A DNA stretch of 64,000 nt from an uncultured Eubacteriales bacterium (GCA_902801255.1 CADCHO010000008.1:17515-81514), one strand, 5' to 3'; shown: positions 35,366 through 44,802, counted from the first letter of the stretch. Notes: generated by a model not told the origin, from the sequence alone. Numbers and translations are program-made.

Positions 35366-36253
35366 ATGGACAACTTTTTTAGAACTAAGAATGAAACCTG
35401 GAAAAAGATCCAGTCCAACCTGCTTTTTATTGGTGCAGTGGAGCTTCTGATCTACAATGGCGGACTGCTGATCAAATACATGGTTGCCGGACAGATCGAT
35501 TTTTTCAAACCTATTGTGGGACCAGAATATGCACTGTACTATAATCAGAATTTCTGGATAATCATCCCGATATTAATGACACTGGCGTTTATGTGGATGA
35601 CCTGTCCGGGTGCATTGAAAGTACTGACCGAAGGCAGCCTTAAAAGAAAGCTGAAATCGCTGCTCATCGGTCTGGTACTGGGCATCCTGCTCATGGGACT
35701 GCTGACCTTCCTGGCGGTTGTGTCGGGAACTATGACATTCAGGTATGACGGCTTTGAGTGGCAGCTGATCCCGGTCATCATTCCATTGTTTATACAGTGC
35801 TCTGCTGAGGAGATACTGCTGAGAGCTTATGTACCGGCAGTAGTCGGGCGGAAGCACAGCTGGGACGTGGTGTGCTTCGTCAGCGGAACGCTGTTTATCT
35901 TCCATCACATTTTCAACATGATGGGTTGGGGCTTCAGTGGCATGTTCTGCCTGAACGTTTTCCTGCTTGGAGTACTTTTCTGTCTTCTGGTCTGGACAGA
36001 GGGAAATTTCTGGATCGCTGCCGGTATCCACACAGGCTGGAATTACATACAGTCGTATATCTTCAGCATTGAAGCAAGCGGTAGTCCTGCAACGATAGGA
36101 GCTTTCCGCGGCACGATGAATCACGCTAATGGATTCTTCCATGAGAGCTATGGCTATGAAGGCTCGGTCACCGCAACGATACTGGTGACGACGCTCATCC
36201 TGTGGCTTGTCTACAGGCTGAATAAGAAGGGTAAACTGGATACAAAACAATAA
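35366..36253 (+). CDS. CPBP family intramembrane metalloprotease (paralogue)
   Basis: A 295-residue paralogue of the CPBP protein at 26392, with the same order of motifs: QCSAEEILLRAYVP, HHIFN and HTGWNY. Conserved blocks such as KHSWDVVCFVSGTLFIFHH are almost identical. The usual catalytic Arg is kept (EExxxR). The target is unknown. It lies between the cysteine hydrolase and a flavodoxin gene. Confidence 0.9.
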   Translation: MDNFFRTKNETWKKIQSNLLFIGAVELLIYNGGLLIKYMVAGQIDFFKPIVGPEYALYYNQNFWIIIPILMTLAFMWMTCPGALKVLTEGSLKRKLKSLLIGLVLGILLMGLLTFLAVVSGTMTFRYDGFEWQLIPVIIPLFIQCSAEEILLRAYVPAVVGRKHSWDVVCFVSGTLFIFHHIFNMMGWGFSGMFCLNVFLLGVLFCLLVWTEGNFWIAAGIHTGWNYIQSYIFSIEASGSPATIGAFRGTMNHANGFFHESYGYEGSVTATILVTTLILWLVYRLNKKGKLDTKQ

Positions 36254-36264
36254 AGGAGAAGGAT

Positions 36265-36732
36265 ATGAAGACTTTAGTAGCTTATTTTTCGGCGAGCGGC
36301 AATACTGCATCTCTTGCAAAGAGGGTAGCTGAGGCTGCCAAGGCTGATCTGTTTGAAATAAAGCCGGTCGAGCCTTATACCGATGCGGATCTCAGATGGA
36401 CTAATCCGCTTGCGAGATGCAATAAGGAGAAGATCGGCAAAAAGGATGTGCCGATTGCGGACACAGTTGAAAACTTTGCTGAATACGAGATGGTGCTCAT
36501 AGGATTCCCGGTATGGTACTATGCAGCTCCGAATATCATCGAGACATTTGTTAAGAGCTACGACTTCAGCGGCAAGAAGGTAGCGTTGTTCGCAACGTCC
36601 GGAGGAAGCGATATAAAGAAAGCTCCGGCTAAGCTTCAGCCGCTCATGAAGGGCGAGATCATCGACTCAAAGCTGTTCGCACCGGATGCAAGCTATGCTG
36701 ACGTCAATGTCTGGACAAGCAATCTGAAGTAA
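36265..36732 (+). CDS. Flavodoxin
   Basis: A 155-residue flavodoxin with the FMN phosphate loop YFSASGNTASLA and ring loops around FPVWYYAAPNIIETFV. It matches the clostridial flavodoxin-like group (NAD(P)H-dependent oxidoreductase-like). It may carry electrons for the neighbouring redox enzymes; partners are not visible. Confidence 0.9.
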   Translation: MKTLVAYFSASGNTASLAKRVAEAAKADLFEIKPVEPYTDADLRWTNPLARCNKEKIGKKDVPIADTVENFAEYEMVLIGFPVWYYAAPNIIETFVKSYDFSGKKVALFATSGGSDIKKAPAKLQPLMKGEIIDSKLFAPDASYADVNVWTSNLK

Positions 36733-36754
36733 AGGACGCAGCTGAGGGAAAAGA

Positions 36755-37360
36755 ATGGTATATATCATCAGGCACGGAAAGACTGAAATGAATGCAAAGA
36801 TGCTCATGCAGGGCAGGAGCAACCATCCGCTCAATGAGACGGGTTTCGCGCAGGCTGAGGAAGCCGCGGAACGCTTTGCGGAGATGGGCGTGAAGATCGA
36901 CAAGGTCTATACAAGTCCGCTCATAAGAGCAGTTCAGACTGCAGAGAAAATAGCTCCGGATGCGGAGGTCATTGTCGACGACAGGCTGATCGAGATGGAC
37001 TACGGTCCTTATGAGGGTATGGACCTCAATAACCCGGCACCTGAAGTCATAAGTTTTTTCATGGACTTCGTTAACGTTCCTGCGCCTGAAGGCATGGAAC
37101 CGCTCCCGGCTATCGTAAAGAGGCTGGGCGAATTCCTAAGGGGAATCGTCAAAGAAGCGGAGAGTAAAAACATTCTTATTTCGACTCATGCCATAGCAAT
37201 GAAGGGTGCGCTCGAATACCTGACACCGGAGTCAAAAGGGAGCTATTGGGCTAAGAATATAGGCAATTGCGATATCTATGCGTCTGAGGTGAAGGACGGG
37301 AAGTTCTCTGTCCCGGTATGCATAGAAGACGGTAAAAACCGCTGGGAAGGTGCAGAATAA
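36755..37360 (+). CDS. Histidine phosphatase family protein
   Basis: A 201-residue phosphoglycerate-mutase-like phosphatase. IIRHGKTEMN holds the catalytic His; YTSPLIRAVQTAEKI and LIEMDYGPYEG hold Arg and Glu; ISTHAIAMKG has the second His. Substrate unknown, possibly alpha-ribazole phosphate or a sugar phosphate. The following AKR gene begins four bases after the stop. Confidence 0.88.
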   Translation: MVYIIRHGKTEMNAKMLMQGRSNHPLNETGFAQAEEAAERFAEMGVKIDKVYTSPLIRAVQTAEKIAPDAEVIVDDRLIEMDYGPYEGMDLNNPAPEVISFFMDFVNVPAPEGMEPLPAIVKRLGEFLRGIVKEAESKNILISTHAIAMKGALEYLTPESKGSYWAKNIGNCDIYASEVKDGKFSVPVCIEDGKNRWEGAE

Positions 37361-37364
37361 TCAT

Positions 37365-38546
37365 ATGGAATACAGAAAACTCGGAAAAACGGGACTTGAG
37401 GTAAGTGTTATAGCTCTTGGCTGCGAGGCATTCGTAGAGGACAACAGCAACGCTAAGTCGTTCCTCGACATGGCTGAGAAGGCGGGGGTCAATTACTTTG
37501 ATCTGTTTTCACCGGATCCGGCTGCGAGGTCGGCGCTTGGCGAAGCGCTCAAGGGCAGAAGGGAAAAGTTCATTATACAGTCGCATATCTCTTCCGTATG
37601 GAAGAACGGGCAGTATGAGAGGAGCCGCAACCTTGATGACGTCAGGGCTGCATTCGAGGATTCTCTTGTGAGGCTCGGTACTGACTACATCGACGTGGGC
37701 ATGATCCACTACTGTGATGCTGACAGCGACTGGCAGACTATAAAGGATAACGGCATCGTTGAATACGCAAAGCAGCTGAAGGCTGAGGGCAAGATACATC
37801 ACATCGGCCTTTCATCGCACAACCCTAAGGTCGCAATCAAGGCGATAGAGGAGGGAGATATCGAGGTGCTGATGTTCAGCATAAATCCGGTTTACGACAT
37901 GCTCCCGGGAACGGAAGTGGTCGACGATCTCTGGGCTGATGAGGTCTATGAGGGAGGATTCACCAACATGGATCCTGAACGTCAGAGACTGTACGAGCTC
38001 TGTGAGAGCAAGGGCGTAGGCATTACTGTAATGAAGGCGTTCGCCGGCGGAGATCTGCTAAGTGCGGAAATGTCTCCTGCCGGAGCGGCTCTTACACCGG
38101 TACAGTGCATAAGTTACTGCCTGTCGAGACCTGCTGTTGCAACTGTCTGCTCAGGAGCCAGAAACGATGAACAGCTGGCCGAAAGCATTGCTTACTGCGA
38201 CGCGTCTGAAGAAGAACGGGACTATGCTGAAGCATTTGCCGCTTTCCCGAAGGTGAGCTGGAGCGGGCACTGCATGTACTGCACTCACTGCCATCCGTGT
38301 CCGGCCGAGATAGATATAGCCTTCGTGACGAAACTGCTCAATCTGGTAATAGCCCACAATGAGTCGAACGGCATCAAAGAGGGTACTGAAGCGTTCCGCG
38401 TTCCGGATACCGAGAGGATGCACTATGAAGTGCTTGAGAAGCATGCAGGCGACTGCCTGCAGTGCGGAATGTGCGAGACAAGATGCCCGTTTGATGTTAA
38501 AATACGCGAAAACATGAAACACGCTGAAAGGGTATTCGGATTATGA
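37365..38546 (+). CDS. Aldo/keto reductase with C-terminal 4Fe-4S domain
   Basis: A 393-residue protein: AKR barrel followed by a ferredoxin-like end. The N-terminus is MEYRKLGKTGLEVS; Fe-S ligands lie in CMYCTHCHPCP and in CLQCGMCETRCPF. The AKR tetrad is degenerate (LFSPD in place of the usual Asp-Tyr stretch, HYCD at the His). I start at ATG 37365; a GTG at 37350 lacks a site. PhzF follows with a four-base overlap. This family is common in anaerobes and unassigned. Confidence 0.88.
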   Translation: MEYRKLGKTGLEVSVIALGCEAFVEDNSNAKSFLDMAEKAGVNYFDLFSPDPAARSALGEALKGRREKFIIQSHISSVWKNGQYERSRNLDDVRAAFEDSLVRLGTDYIDVGMIHYCDADSDWQTIKDNGIVEYAKQLKAEGKIHHIGLSSHNPKVAIKAIEEGDIEVLMFSINPVYDMLPGTEVVDDLWADEVYEGGFTNMDPERQRLYELCESKGVGITVMKAFAGGDLLSAEMSPAGAALTPVQCISYCLSRPAVATVCSGARNDEQLAESIAYCDASEEERDYAEAFAAFPKVSWSGHCMYCTHCHPCPAEIDIAFVTKLLNLVIAHNESNGIKEGTEAFRVPDTERMHYEVLEKHAGDCLQCGMCETRCPFDVKIRENMKHAERVFGL

Positions 38547-39325
38547 AGCAATATATAGTTGATGCGTTCACGGATAAGCCGTTCGCCGGAAATCCGGCAG
38601 CGGTATGTGTTATGGAAAAGTGGCCGTCAGAAGCCTCCATGATGAAACTAGCCATGGAGAACAATCTGTCGGAAACAGCCTTCATAGTGAAAGAGGATGA
38701 AGGATATCATCTGCGCTGGTTTACACCGGGCAGCGAGATAGAGCTTTGCGGACATGCTACTCTTGCTTCGGCTTTTGTAATACTGAATTTCGTTGAGCCC
38801 GAGAGTTCATCAGTAAGTTTCAACACGCTCAGCGGAGTGCTGACGGTTGATCGTAAGGGGGACCTTTATGAGATGGATTTCCCGACGTATGAGTTGAAGG
38901 AGATCCCTGTCACTGATGACATGGAAAAGGCTTTTGGCGTACGTCCGGTAAAGGCGGTGCTGGGGCTCGATCTGGTATGCGTGTTTGAGAAAGAAAATCA
39001 GGTCAGAGACATGGAACCTGATCAGAGCATGCTGATGAAGATTGAAGGGCGTCTGCAGAATGCCACAGCAGCCGGAAGCGAAGTAGACTGCGTGTCGCGT
39101 AGCTTTGCGCCAAAGGTTGCGATCGCGGAAGATCCTGTTTGCGGGTCGGCGCATTGCCAGATTGCGGATTACTGGTCACAGGTGCTGGGAAAGAAGGAGA
39201 TACTGGCTTATCAGGCGTCAAAGCGCGGCGGTTATCTGTACTGCGAACTGAAAGGAAACGGAAGGATCTCCATAAGCGGTAAAGCAGCGCTCGTAGCAAT
39301 ATCTGAGATAATGGCTGAACTGTAG
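38543..39325 (+). CDS. PhzF family isomerase
   Basis: A 260-residue PhzF-fold enzyme, the family of diaminopimelate-epimerase-like isomerases. VDAFTDKPFAGNPAAVC, the NNLSETAF motif with catalytic Glu, and EIELCGHATLAS, then GSAHCQIADYW near the end. No phenazine genes lie nearby, so the substrate is unknown. Confidence 0.9.
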   Translation: MKQYIVDAFTDKPFAGNPAAVCVMEKWPSEASMMKLAMENNLSETAFIVKEDEGYHLRWFTPGSEIELCGHATLASAFVILNFVEPESSSVSFNTLSGVLTVDRKGDLYEMDFPTYELKEIPVTDDMEKAFGVRPVKAVLGLDLVCVFEKENQVRDMEPDQSMLMKIEGRLQNATAAGSEVDCVSRSFAPKVAIAEDPVCGSAHCQIADYWSQVLGKKEILAYQASKRGGYLYCELKGNGRISISGKAALVAISEIMAEL

Positions 39326-39342
39326 ATTCCCGGAGGATAAAG

Positions 39343-40263
39343 ATGAAAGATCTCGAAAAGAAGACATGCCGCATAGGGCTGGTGCAGGCCGAGCCTGTGC
39401 TGTTCAACAAAAAGGCGAGTCTTGAAAAAGCGATGGGATATATCGATGAGGCGGCGAAGAACGGAGCGGAAATCATAGTATTTCCGGAGCTTTTCATACC
39501 CGGATATCCGGTCGGTATGAATTTCGGATTCAGTGTCGGCAAAAGAACTGAGCCGGGAAGGGAAGACTGGAAACGCTACTATGATGCTTCTGTAGTTGCT
39601 GGTGCTGAAGAGTTCATGCAGATAGCTGAAGCAGCCAGAAGGACCGGCACATTTATAAGTATCGGCTTTTCTGAGAGGGACGCGGTAGGCGGCACGCTGT
39701 ACAACAGCAATGCGATCTTTGAACCTGACGGGTCATACAAGTTGCATCGCAAGCTCAAGCCTACGGGCTCGGAGAGGCTTGTCTGGGGAGACGCCGACAA
39801 GCATTACTTTCCGGTCACAGATACACCCTGGGGACCAGTCGGCAGCCTGATATGCTGGGAGAGTTACATGCCTCTGGCAAGGGTGGCGCTGTATCAGAAG
39901 GGGATAACTATTTATATTTCGCCTAATACAAACGATAATCCTGAGTGGCAGGCAACGATACAGCACATAGCGATCGAAGGCAAATGCTACTTCGTCAATG
40001 CAGACATGATAATCCGCAAGGATTCGTACCCGGCTGACCTGAGGGCGGATGAGATAAAGGATCTGCCTTATTGGGTCTGCCATGGAGGAAGCTGCATAAT
40101 TGATCCGTTCGGACATTACGTGACTGATCCGGTATGGGACGAGGAAACAGTCATTTACGCAGATCTGGATATGGAACTGCCGGCATCATGTAAAATGGAG
40201 CACGACGCAGTCGGGCATTATGCAAGGCCGGACGTGCTGAAGCTGGTGGTTGAAGATAAATAA
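39343..40263 (+). CDS. Nitrilase
   Basis: A 306-residue carbon-nitrogen hydrolase of the true nitrilase branch. The Glu-Lys-Cys triad is Glu49 (FPELFIPGYP), Lys137 (LHRKLKPT) and Cys171 (ICWESYMPLAR). It converts a nitrile to the acid and ammonia. Length fits. A GGAGG site precedes the ATG. Substrate unknown. Confidence 0.9.
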   Translation: MKDLEKKTCRIGLVQAEPVLFNKKASLEKAMGYIDEAAKNGAEIIVFPELFIPGYPVGMNFGFSVGKRTEPGREDWKRYYDASVVAGAEEFMQIAEAARRTGTFISIGFSERDAVGGTLYNSNAIFEPDGSYKLHRKLKPTGSERLVWGDADKHYFPVTDTPWGPVGSLICWESYMPLARVALYQKGITIYISPNTNDNPEWQATIQHIAIEGKCYFVNADMIIRKDSYPADLRADEIKDLPYWVCHGGSCIIDPFGHYVTDPVWDEETVIYADLDMELPASCKMEHDAVGHYARPDVLKLVVEDK

Positions 40264-40281
40264 AACAGTGAGGAAAAAATA

Positions 40282-40575
40282 ATGATCACAGGAAAACAGA
40301 GAAGTGAACTGAAGAAACTGGCTCAGGATCTGAAGCCGACGGTAATGATCGGCAAGGAGGATATCACCCCAAATGTCATTTCTGCAATCGATGATTACCT
40401 GAACGCCCATGAGCTTGTCAAAGTGCAGATCCAGGAAGGCTCGCTGATGGAGCCTAAAGATGCTGCAAACGCTTTAGCTGAGGAGCTTGGCGCTGAATTC
40501 GTGCAGGCGATCGGCAGAAGGTTCGTTCTGTACAGACAGGCATCGGATCCTGACAAGAGAAAAATATATATATAA
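40282..40575 (+). CDS. yhbY: YhbY family RNA-binding protein
   Basis: A 97-residue CRM-domain protein: MITGKQRSELKKLAQDLKP, VMIGKEDITPNV, and GRRFVLYR. YhbY binds pre-50S ribosomal RNA. The gene is usual in size and complete. Confidence 0.93.
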   Translation: MITGKQRSELKKLAQDLKPTVMIGKEDITPNVISAIDDYLNAHELVKVQIQEGSLMEPKDAANALAEELGAEFVQAIGRRFVLYRQASDPDKRKIYI

Positions 40576-40591
40576 TATAGGGGACTTTGCT

Positions 40592-40963
40592 ATGAAATTC
40601 AGAATGATTCACGAGAATTTCAATGTGAGTGACCTTGATGTGTCGCTCGCTTTCTATGAAAAGGCACTCGGGCTTAAGGAAATCAGAAGAAAGACAGCAA
40701 AGGACGGTTCTTTCATTATCGTCTATGTTGGCAATGAGGAAACGGATTTTGAGCTCGAACTGACATGGCTCGAGGAGCATCCGCAGAAGTACGATCTGGG
40801 CGAGGAGGAATTCCATCTTGCCTTCAGGACTGATGATTTTGACGCTGCTCACGAGCTCCACGAGAGCATGGGCTGCATAGCCTTCGAAAATCACGATATG
40901 GGCATATACTTCATTACAGATCCAGATGGTTACTGGCTCGAGATACTGCCGCCAAGAGATTAA
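40592..40963 (+). CDS. VOC family protein, glyoxalase I-like
   Basis: A 123-residue vicinal-oxygen-chelate protein. It starts at ATG 40592 (MKFRMIHENFNVSDLDVSLAFY) and has ELELTWLEEH and GIYFITDPDGYWLEIL, with metal ligands His, Glu and Glu. Closest to lactoylglutathione lyase-like proteins, though glutathione is rare in Clostridia. Confidence 0.88.
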   Translation: MKFRMIHENFNVSDLDVSLAFYEKALGLKEIRRKTAKDGSFIIVYVGNEETDFELELTWLEEHPQKYDLGEEEFHLAFRTDDFDAAHELHESMGCIAFENHDMGIYFITDPDGYWLEILPPRD

Positions 40964-40980
40964 GGTACAAGGAGTTTCAG

Positions 40981-41487
40981 ATGAAGTGGAGCGGTAAAGG
41001 TATAGGATGGCTGATAGCCGGTGCTTTGATATGCGCAACTGCGTTCCCAGGCAACGGGATCGCAGATGTCATAAGCACTATAGCAATAGGGCTTGTGTTT
41101 ATTGTGATTTTTCTGATGAAGCAGAGGTTTCAGCCACGCGGACTGGGCTGGTTTATTGCGGGAGGCATTCTGCTCGCTTTCGCTGTGGATTGTTTCTTCA
41201 ATCAGCTCGGAGCATTCTTTTCAAAGGACGGCGGGGCTGATTCCGGCCTCCTGTCTGACATGATCATTGCGCTTATCATAGCCTGCGGCTTCATGTATAT
41301 GTTCTATCGCAGAAACAGGGGTGCGATGGAGGATGTTGTCAATGGTGCAGAATACGTTGAAGAAAGCGAGTTTCCGTATCAGGAAGAGGTCTTCAAAGAG
41401 GAAACTGTTACCGTGGAAACAGAACAGAAAGTAATTACACCGGAAGAAGAAACGAAAGTGGAAATTGAAGTCTCAGACGGTAAGTAA
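40981..41487 (+). CDS. Uncharacterised membrane protein
   Basis: A 168-residue protein with four hydrophobic segments in the first 105 residues and an acidic, Glu- and Val-rich cytoplasmic tail (about 115-168). AAGGAG lies upstream. Stop and next start overlap (TAATG), so it is coupled to the YkvI-like gene. No family recognised. Confidence 0.75.
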   Translation: MKWSGKGIGWLIAGALICATAFPGNGIADVISTIAIGLVFIVIFLMKQRFQPRGLGWFIAGGILLAFAVDCFFNQLGAFFSKDGGADSGLLSDMIIALIIACGFMYMFYRRNRGAMEDVVNGAEYVEESEFPYQEEVFKEETVTVETEQKVITPEEETKVEIEVSDGK

Positions 41488-42551
41488 TGAAGAAGCTTAA
41501 CTGGATAGAGATAACAAGTTTATATATAGGCATAATAATGGGCGCGGGTTTCGCGTCGGGCAGGGAATGCTGGCAGTTCTTCGGGGTATTCGGAACCAAA
41601 GGATACGCGGGTGCTGCGGCGAGCACGGTCTGCTTTGTGCTGCTGGCGTGCATGCTGACATATATTGCACGCAGCAAGGGCACAGCAGACCTGGGCCGGC
41701 TCATCTGCCCGGTGGAGAGCCGGCCGGCCTATGAACTCATAGGCTGGGTGCTCGCCGCCATATACTATTCCATGATAATCGCCATGACAGCTGCGGGCGG
41801 ATCGCTTCTTAACCAGCAGTTCGGTATCAATAAGGCGGTTGGCGGCATAATAATCGCTCTGCTTTGCATCTTCACCGTACTTGGCGATTTCGAGAGGGTG
41901 TCAAAAATCTTCAGGCTGATGATACCTGTTCTGTTTGTAATAGGTATTGCGACCATTCTGCTTACAATAAATGCTGACTTCAGTCAGAGCGGTCCGACTG
42001 AAGGCTTCACTCCGGGCCGCATGTCGCCTAACTGGCCTGTTTCCGCTCTTGTATTCATGGCATACAACACGACCGGCATGATAGCGATGTCGGGCAATTC
42101 CGCCATCAATGCCAAAGACGCAAGGAACGCTTACACGGGAGCTGTCGCAGGCACTCTCTGCCTCGGAGCTCTCACGATCCTGCTCCTGCGGGCTCTTCTG
42201 ACAGACATGGCGTTCAGCGCTGAACTCGACCTGCCGATGCTGGGTTTTGCGGGAAGACTTTCACCGGTTCTCAGCATAATATACGCGGTGATCCTGTATG
42301 GTGCTGTGTATTCGACAGGTGCGAGCACATACTACGGCTTTAGTACTAAACTGAAGAACGGCAAATACAAAAAGTGGATAATCATAGGAGGAGCGCTGGC
42401 AGGATTTCTGCTGGGGCTCACTGGATTCAAGAAACTGGTCGAATTCCTTTACCCTGCACAGGGTTATATCGGGATCGTATTCATAGTTTTGATAATAATA
42501 AACTTCTGCAGAGAAATCGTAAAACATTCTGCAAGGAAAACGGAGCTATAA
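41487..42551 (+). CDS. YkvI family membrane transporter
   Basis: A 354-residue polytopic protein with about ten helices, matching the YkvI family within the APC superfamily: IGIIMGAGFASGRECWQFF near the N-terminus and FMAYNTTGMIAMSGNS in the middle. Substrate unknown. It shares one base with the preceding gene and ends just before larB. Confidence 0.88.
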   Translation: MKKLNWIEITSLYIGIIMGAGFASGRECWQFFGVFGTKGYAGAAASTVCFVLLACMLTYIARSKGTADLGRLICPVESRPAYELIGWVLAAIYYSMIIAMTAAGGSLLNQQFGINKAVGGIIIALLCIFTVLGDFERVSKIFRLMIPVLFVIGIATILLTINADFSQSGPTEGFTPGRMSPNWPVSALVFMAYNTTGMIAMSGNSAINAKDARNAYTGAVAGTLCLGALTILLLRALLTDMAFSAELDLPMLGFAGRLSPVLSIIYAVILYGAVYSTGASTYYGFSTKLKNGKYKKWIIIGGALAGFLLGLTGFKKLVEFLYPAQGYIGIVFIVLIIINFCREIVKHSARKTEL

Positions 42552-42552
42552 C

Positions 42553-43323
42553 ATGAATGACACAAGAAAGACACTCGAAGCTCTTGCAAGAGGAGAAATA
42601 AGCGTTGATGATGCACTGACCAGCATCAAGACCGAGCCTTTCGAAGATATCGGATATTCAATGGTAGACCTGCACAGAAAAGTGATGCAGGGTGCGCCTG
42701 AGGTCATATATGGTGAAAGCAAGACTGCTGAACAGATCACCGGCATCGTTGATGTGATGGTTGAGAGAGGGCAGATGCCCATACTTGTGACAAGGATAGA
42801 TGCAGAAAAAGCTGAGGACCTTGCCTCTCATCATGATATTTTTTACAGCAAGGCTGCACGCATTGCTGTTATAGGCGAAAAACCCGAACCTGACGGAATC
42901 GGAAAGATAGTCATAGCAACGGGTGGTACGAGCGACATCCCTGTAGCAGAGGAGGCTGCAATCACAGCCGAAACGCTCGGTAACGAAGTCATCCGGCTCT
43001 ATGATGTTGGAGTGGCCGGCATCCACAGACTGCTTGCTCACAAGGAGTACATAACTCAGGCTTCCGTGATAATAGCAATAGCGGGCATGGAGGGAGCACT
43101 TGCGAGCGTTGTCGGAGGACTTGCTGACTGCCCGGTGATCGCTGTTCCTACGAGCGTAGGCTATGGTGCGGCTTTTGGAGGCCTTTCGGCGCTGCTTTCC
43201 ATGCTGAATTCATGCGCGAGCGGAGTCGCCTGTGTCAACATTGACAACGGATTCGGTGCAGGCTATATTGCCAGCCAGATCAATCACATGGCAGTAAAGA
43301 AAAAGGACGTATCTGAGGAATAA
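42553..43323 (+). CDS. larB: LarB, nickel-pincer cofactor synthesis carboxylase
   Basis: A 256-residue LarB. It carboxylates and hydrolyses nicotinic acid adenine dinucleotide to pyridinium dicarboxylate mononucleotide, the first step in making the nickel-pincer cofactor of lactate racemase. Seen: IVIATGGTSDIPVAEEAA, YDVGVAGIHR, AIAGMEGALASVVGGL and VPTSVGYGA, with Cys residues in NSCASGVACVN. larC follows; larE and larA are not in the window. Confidence 0.93.
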   Translation: MNDTRKTLEALARGEISVDDALTSIKTEPFEDIGYSMVDLHRKVMQGAPEVIYGESKTAEQITGIVDVMVERGQMPILVTRIDAEKAEDLASHHDIFYSKAARIAVIGEKPEPDGIGKIVIATGGTSDIPVAEEAAITAETLGNEVIRLYDVGVAGIHRLLAHKEYITQASVIIAIAGMEGALASVVGGLADCPVIAVPTSVGYGAAFGGLSALLSMLNSCASGVACVNIDNGFGAGYIASQINHMAVKKKDVSEE

Positions 43324-43336
43324 CAGGGACTGAAAG

Positions 43337-44134
43337 ATGAAATTACTATACATAGACTGCGGCATGGGCGCCGCGGGAGATATGCTGACAGCGGCGCTTC
43401 TCGAGCTTCTGGACGAAGGCGCGCGTACCGGCTTTATCGAGGAGTTCAACGGACTCGGCCTTCCGGGAATAGTTATGGAAGCCGTGCCTTCAGTCAAATG
43501 CGGTGTTGAGGGCACGCGCGTACATATAAAGGTGCACGGTGTAGAAGAAGACGAGCACATGCATGATCACCATCATGCGCACCATTCGCATACTCATAAT
43601 GGGACTGTACATACGCATTCTCATAACGGAGTCGCGGAAATCAGGCATATTGTCAGGGATCACATTGATCTCCCTGAAACCGTTAAAGAGGACATTCTCA
43701 AAGTCTACGATACAATCGCTGACGCTGAGAGCAAGGCACATGGTGTTCCTATCACTGAAGTACATTTTCACGAGGTCGGAACCATGGATGCAATAGCAGA
43801 TGTGACAGCCGTCTGCATGCTAATCGACCGCATAAAACCGCAGAAAATCCTTGCTTCACAAGTCAATGTCGGCGGCGGTACCGTAAAATGTGCGCACGGT
43901 ATTTTACCGGTTCCGGCTCCTGCAACTGCAAATATCCTGGAAGGGATACCTTCATACTCCGGCGACATAAAGAGTGAACTCTGCACACCGACCGGCGCAG
44001 CACTTCTCAAGCATTTTGTGGATGAGTTCGGAGATATGCCTGAGATGCGTGTGGAACGATGCGGATATGGTATGGGAGCTAAAGACTTTGAGCGTGCAAA
44101 CTGTGTGAAGGTTACTTTCGGCGTTACTGATTGA
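43337..44134 (+). CDS. larC: LarC nickel insertion protein, LarC1 part only
   Basis: A 265-residue protein equal to the N-terminal LarC1 part. MKLLYIDCGMGAAGDM starts it; a His-rich stretch (74-96: HMHDHHHAHHSH) is the nickel store; TEVHFHEVG follows. The usual protein is about 400 residues, and in Lactobacillus the LarC2 part is joined by a ribosomal frameshift. Here a stop at 44134 is followed by a promoter region, with no LarC2 frame. Either LarC2 is lost or lies elsewhere. Confidence 0.88.
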   Translation: MKLLYIDCGMGAAGDMLTAALLELLDEGARTGFIEEFNGLGLPGIVMEAVPSVKCGVEGTRVHIKVHGVEEDEHMHDHHHAHHSHTHNGTVHTHSHNGVAEIRHIVRDHIDLPETVKEDILKVYDTIADAESKAHGVPITEVHFHEVGTMDAIADVTAVCMLIDRIKPQKILASQVNVGGGTVKCAHGILPVPAPATANILEGIPSYSGDIKSELCTPTGAALLKHFVDEFGDMPEMRVERCGYGMGAKDFERANCVKVTFGVTD

Positions 44135-44184
44135 CCGGCGTTCAGCACATAAATCTTTTGAAGTTGACGATTTATCGATTGGCA

Positions 44185-44214
44185 TTGACCGCAAAGTGAG
44201 CGGAGGAATATAAT
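44185..44214 (+). promoter_or_regulatory. Promoter for the coiled-coil/PG-binding gene
   Basis: TTGACC at 44185, 18-base spacer, TATAAT at 44209. It lies 61 bases before ATG 44275 and follows larC, so it marks a new transcript. Confidence 0.65.
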
Positions 44215-44274
44215 TAATACGTTAATGTAATACCCACATGCCATAAGGGCGCTTGAAAAGAAAAGAGGTGTACA

Positions 44275-44802
44275 ATGGGAATTTTTGATAAGATCACCGG
44301 TAAAGAAGCAAAAGCTAAAGCAGAAGCTGCAGCAGAAGAAGCAAAGGCTAAAGCAGCAGAAGCAGAAGCAAAAGCTAAGGCAGAAGTTGCAAAAGCAAGG
44401 GAAGAGGCATTCAATAAGAAAAATGAAGCCGTAAAGGCAGTACAGCAGGAAAAAGTAGCTCTGGAAAAAGCAGCAGAAGAAGCAAAGGAAGCAGCTGAAG
44501 TGAAACTTGCAGAGGCTAAGAAGGCTGCAAACGAAAAGTTCAAACTCGCAGTTGACGGCGACTTCGGACCTAAGTCAATCAAGACAGTTCAGCACCTCCT
44601 CGGATGCAAAGAGGATGGTATCTGCGGAACAGAAACTATCAAGGCTATCCAGAAGCTGGTCGGTGCAGATGCTGACGGTGTGTGGGGAACACAGACTTCG
44701 AAAGCACTCCAGAAATTCCTCGGCGTAACAGAGGATGGCGTTGCTGGCCCGGAGACATTCAAGGCATTCCAGAAGTGGGCTAACAAGGAGCTCGGCTTCT
44801 AA
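44275..44802 (+). CDS. Coiled-coil protein with C-terminal peptidoglycan-binding-like repeats
   Basis: A 175-residue protein. Residues 10-90 are Ala/Lys/Glu heptads (EAKAKAEAAAEEAKAKAAEA), a long helix. Residues 92-175 hold two to three PG_binding_1-like repeats (VDGDFGPKSIKTVQHLLG, ADGVWGTQTSKALQKFLG, EDGVAGPETFKAFQKW). There is no signal peptide, although the repeats usually bind cell wall. Own promoter and terminator surround it, so it is a single-gene unit. The MGIFD start recurs at 13315. Confidence 0.85.
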   Translation: MGIFDKITGKEAKAKAEAAAEEAKAKAAEAEAKAKAEVAKAREEAFNKKNEAVKAVQQEKVALEKAAEEAKEAAEVKLAEAKKAANEKFKLAVDGDFGPKSIKTVQHLLGCKEDGICGTETIKAIQKLVGADADGVWGTQTSKALQKFLGVTEDGVAGPETFKAFQKWANKELGF

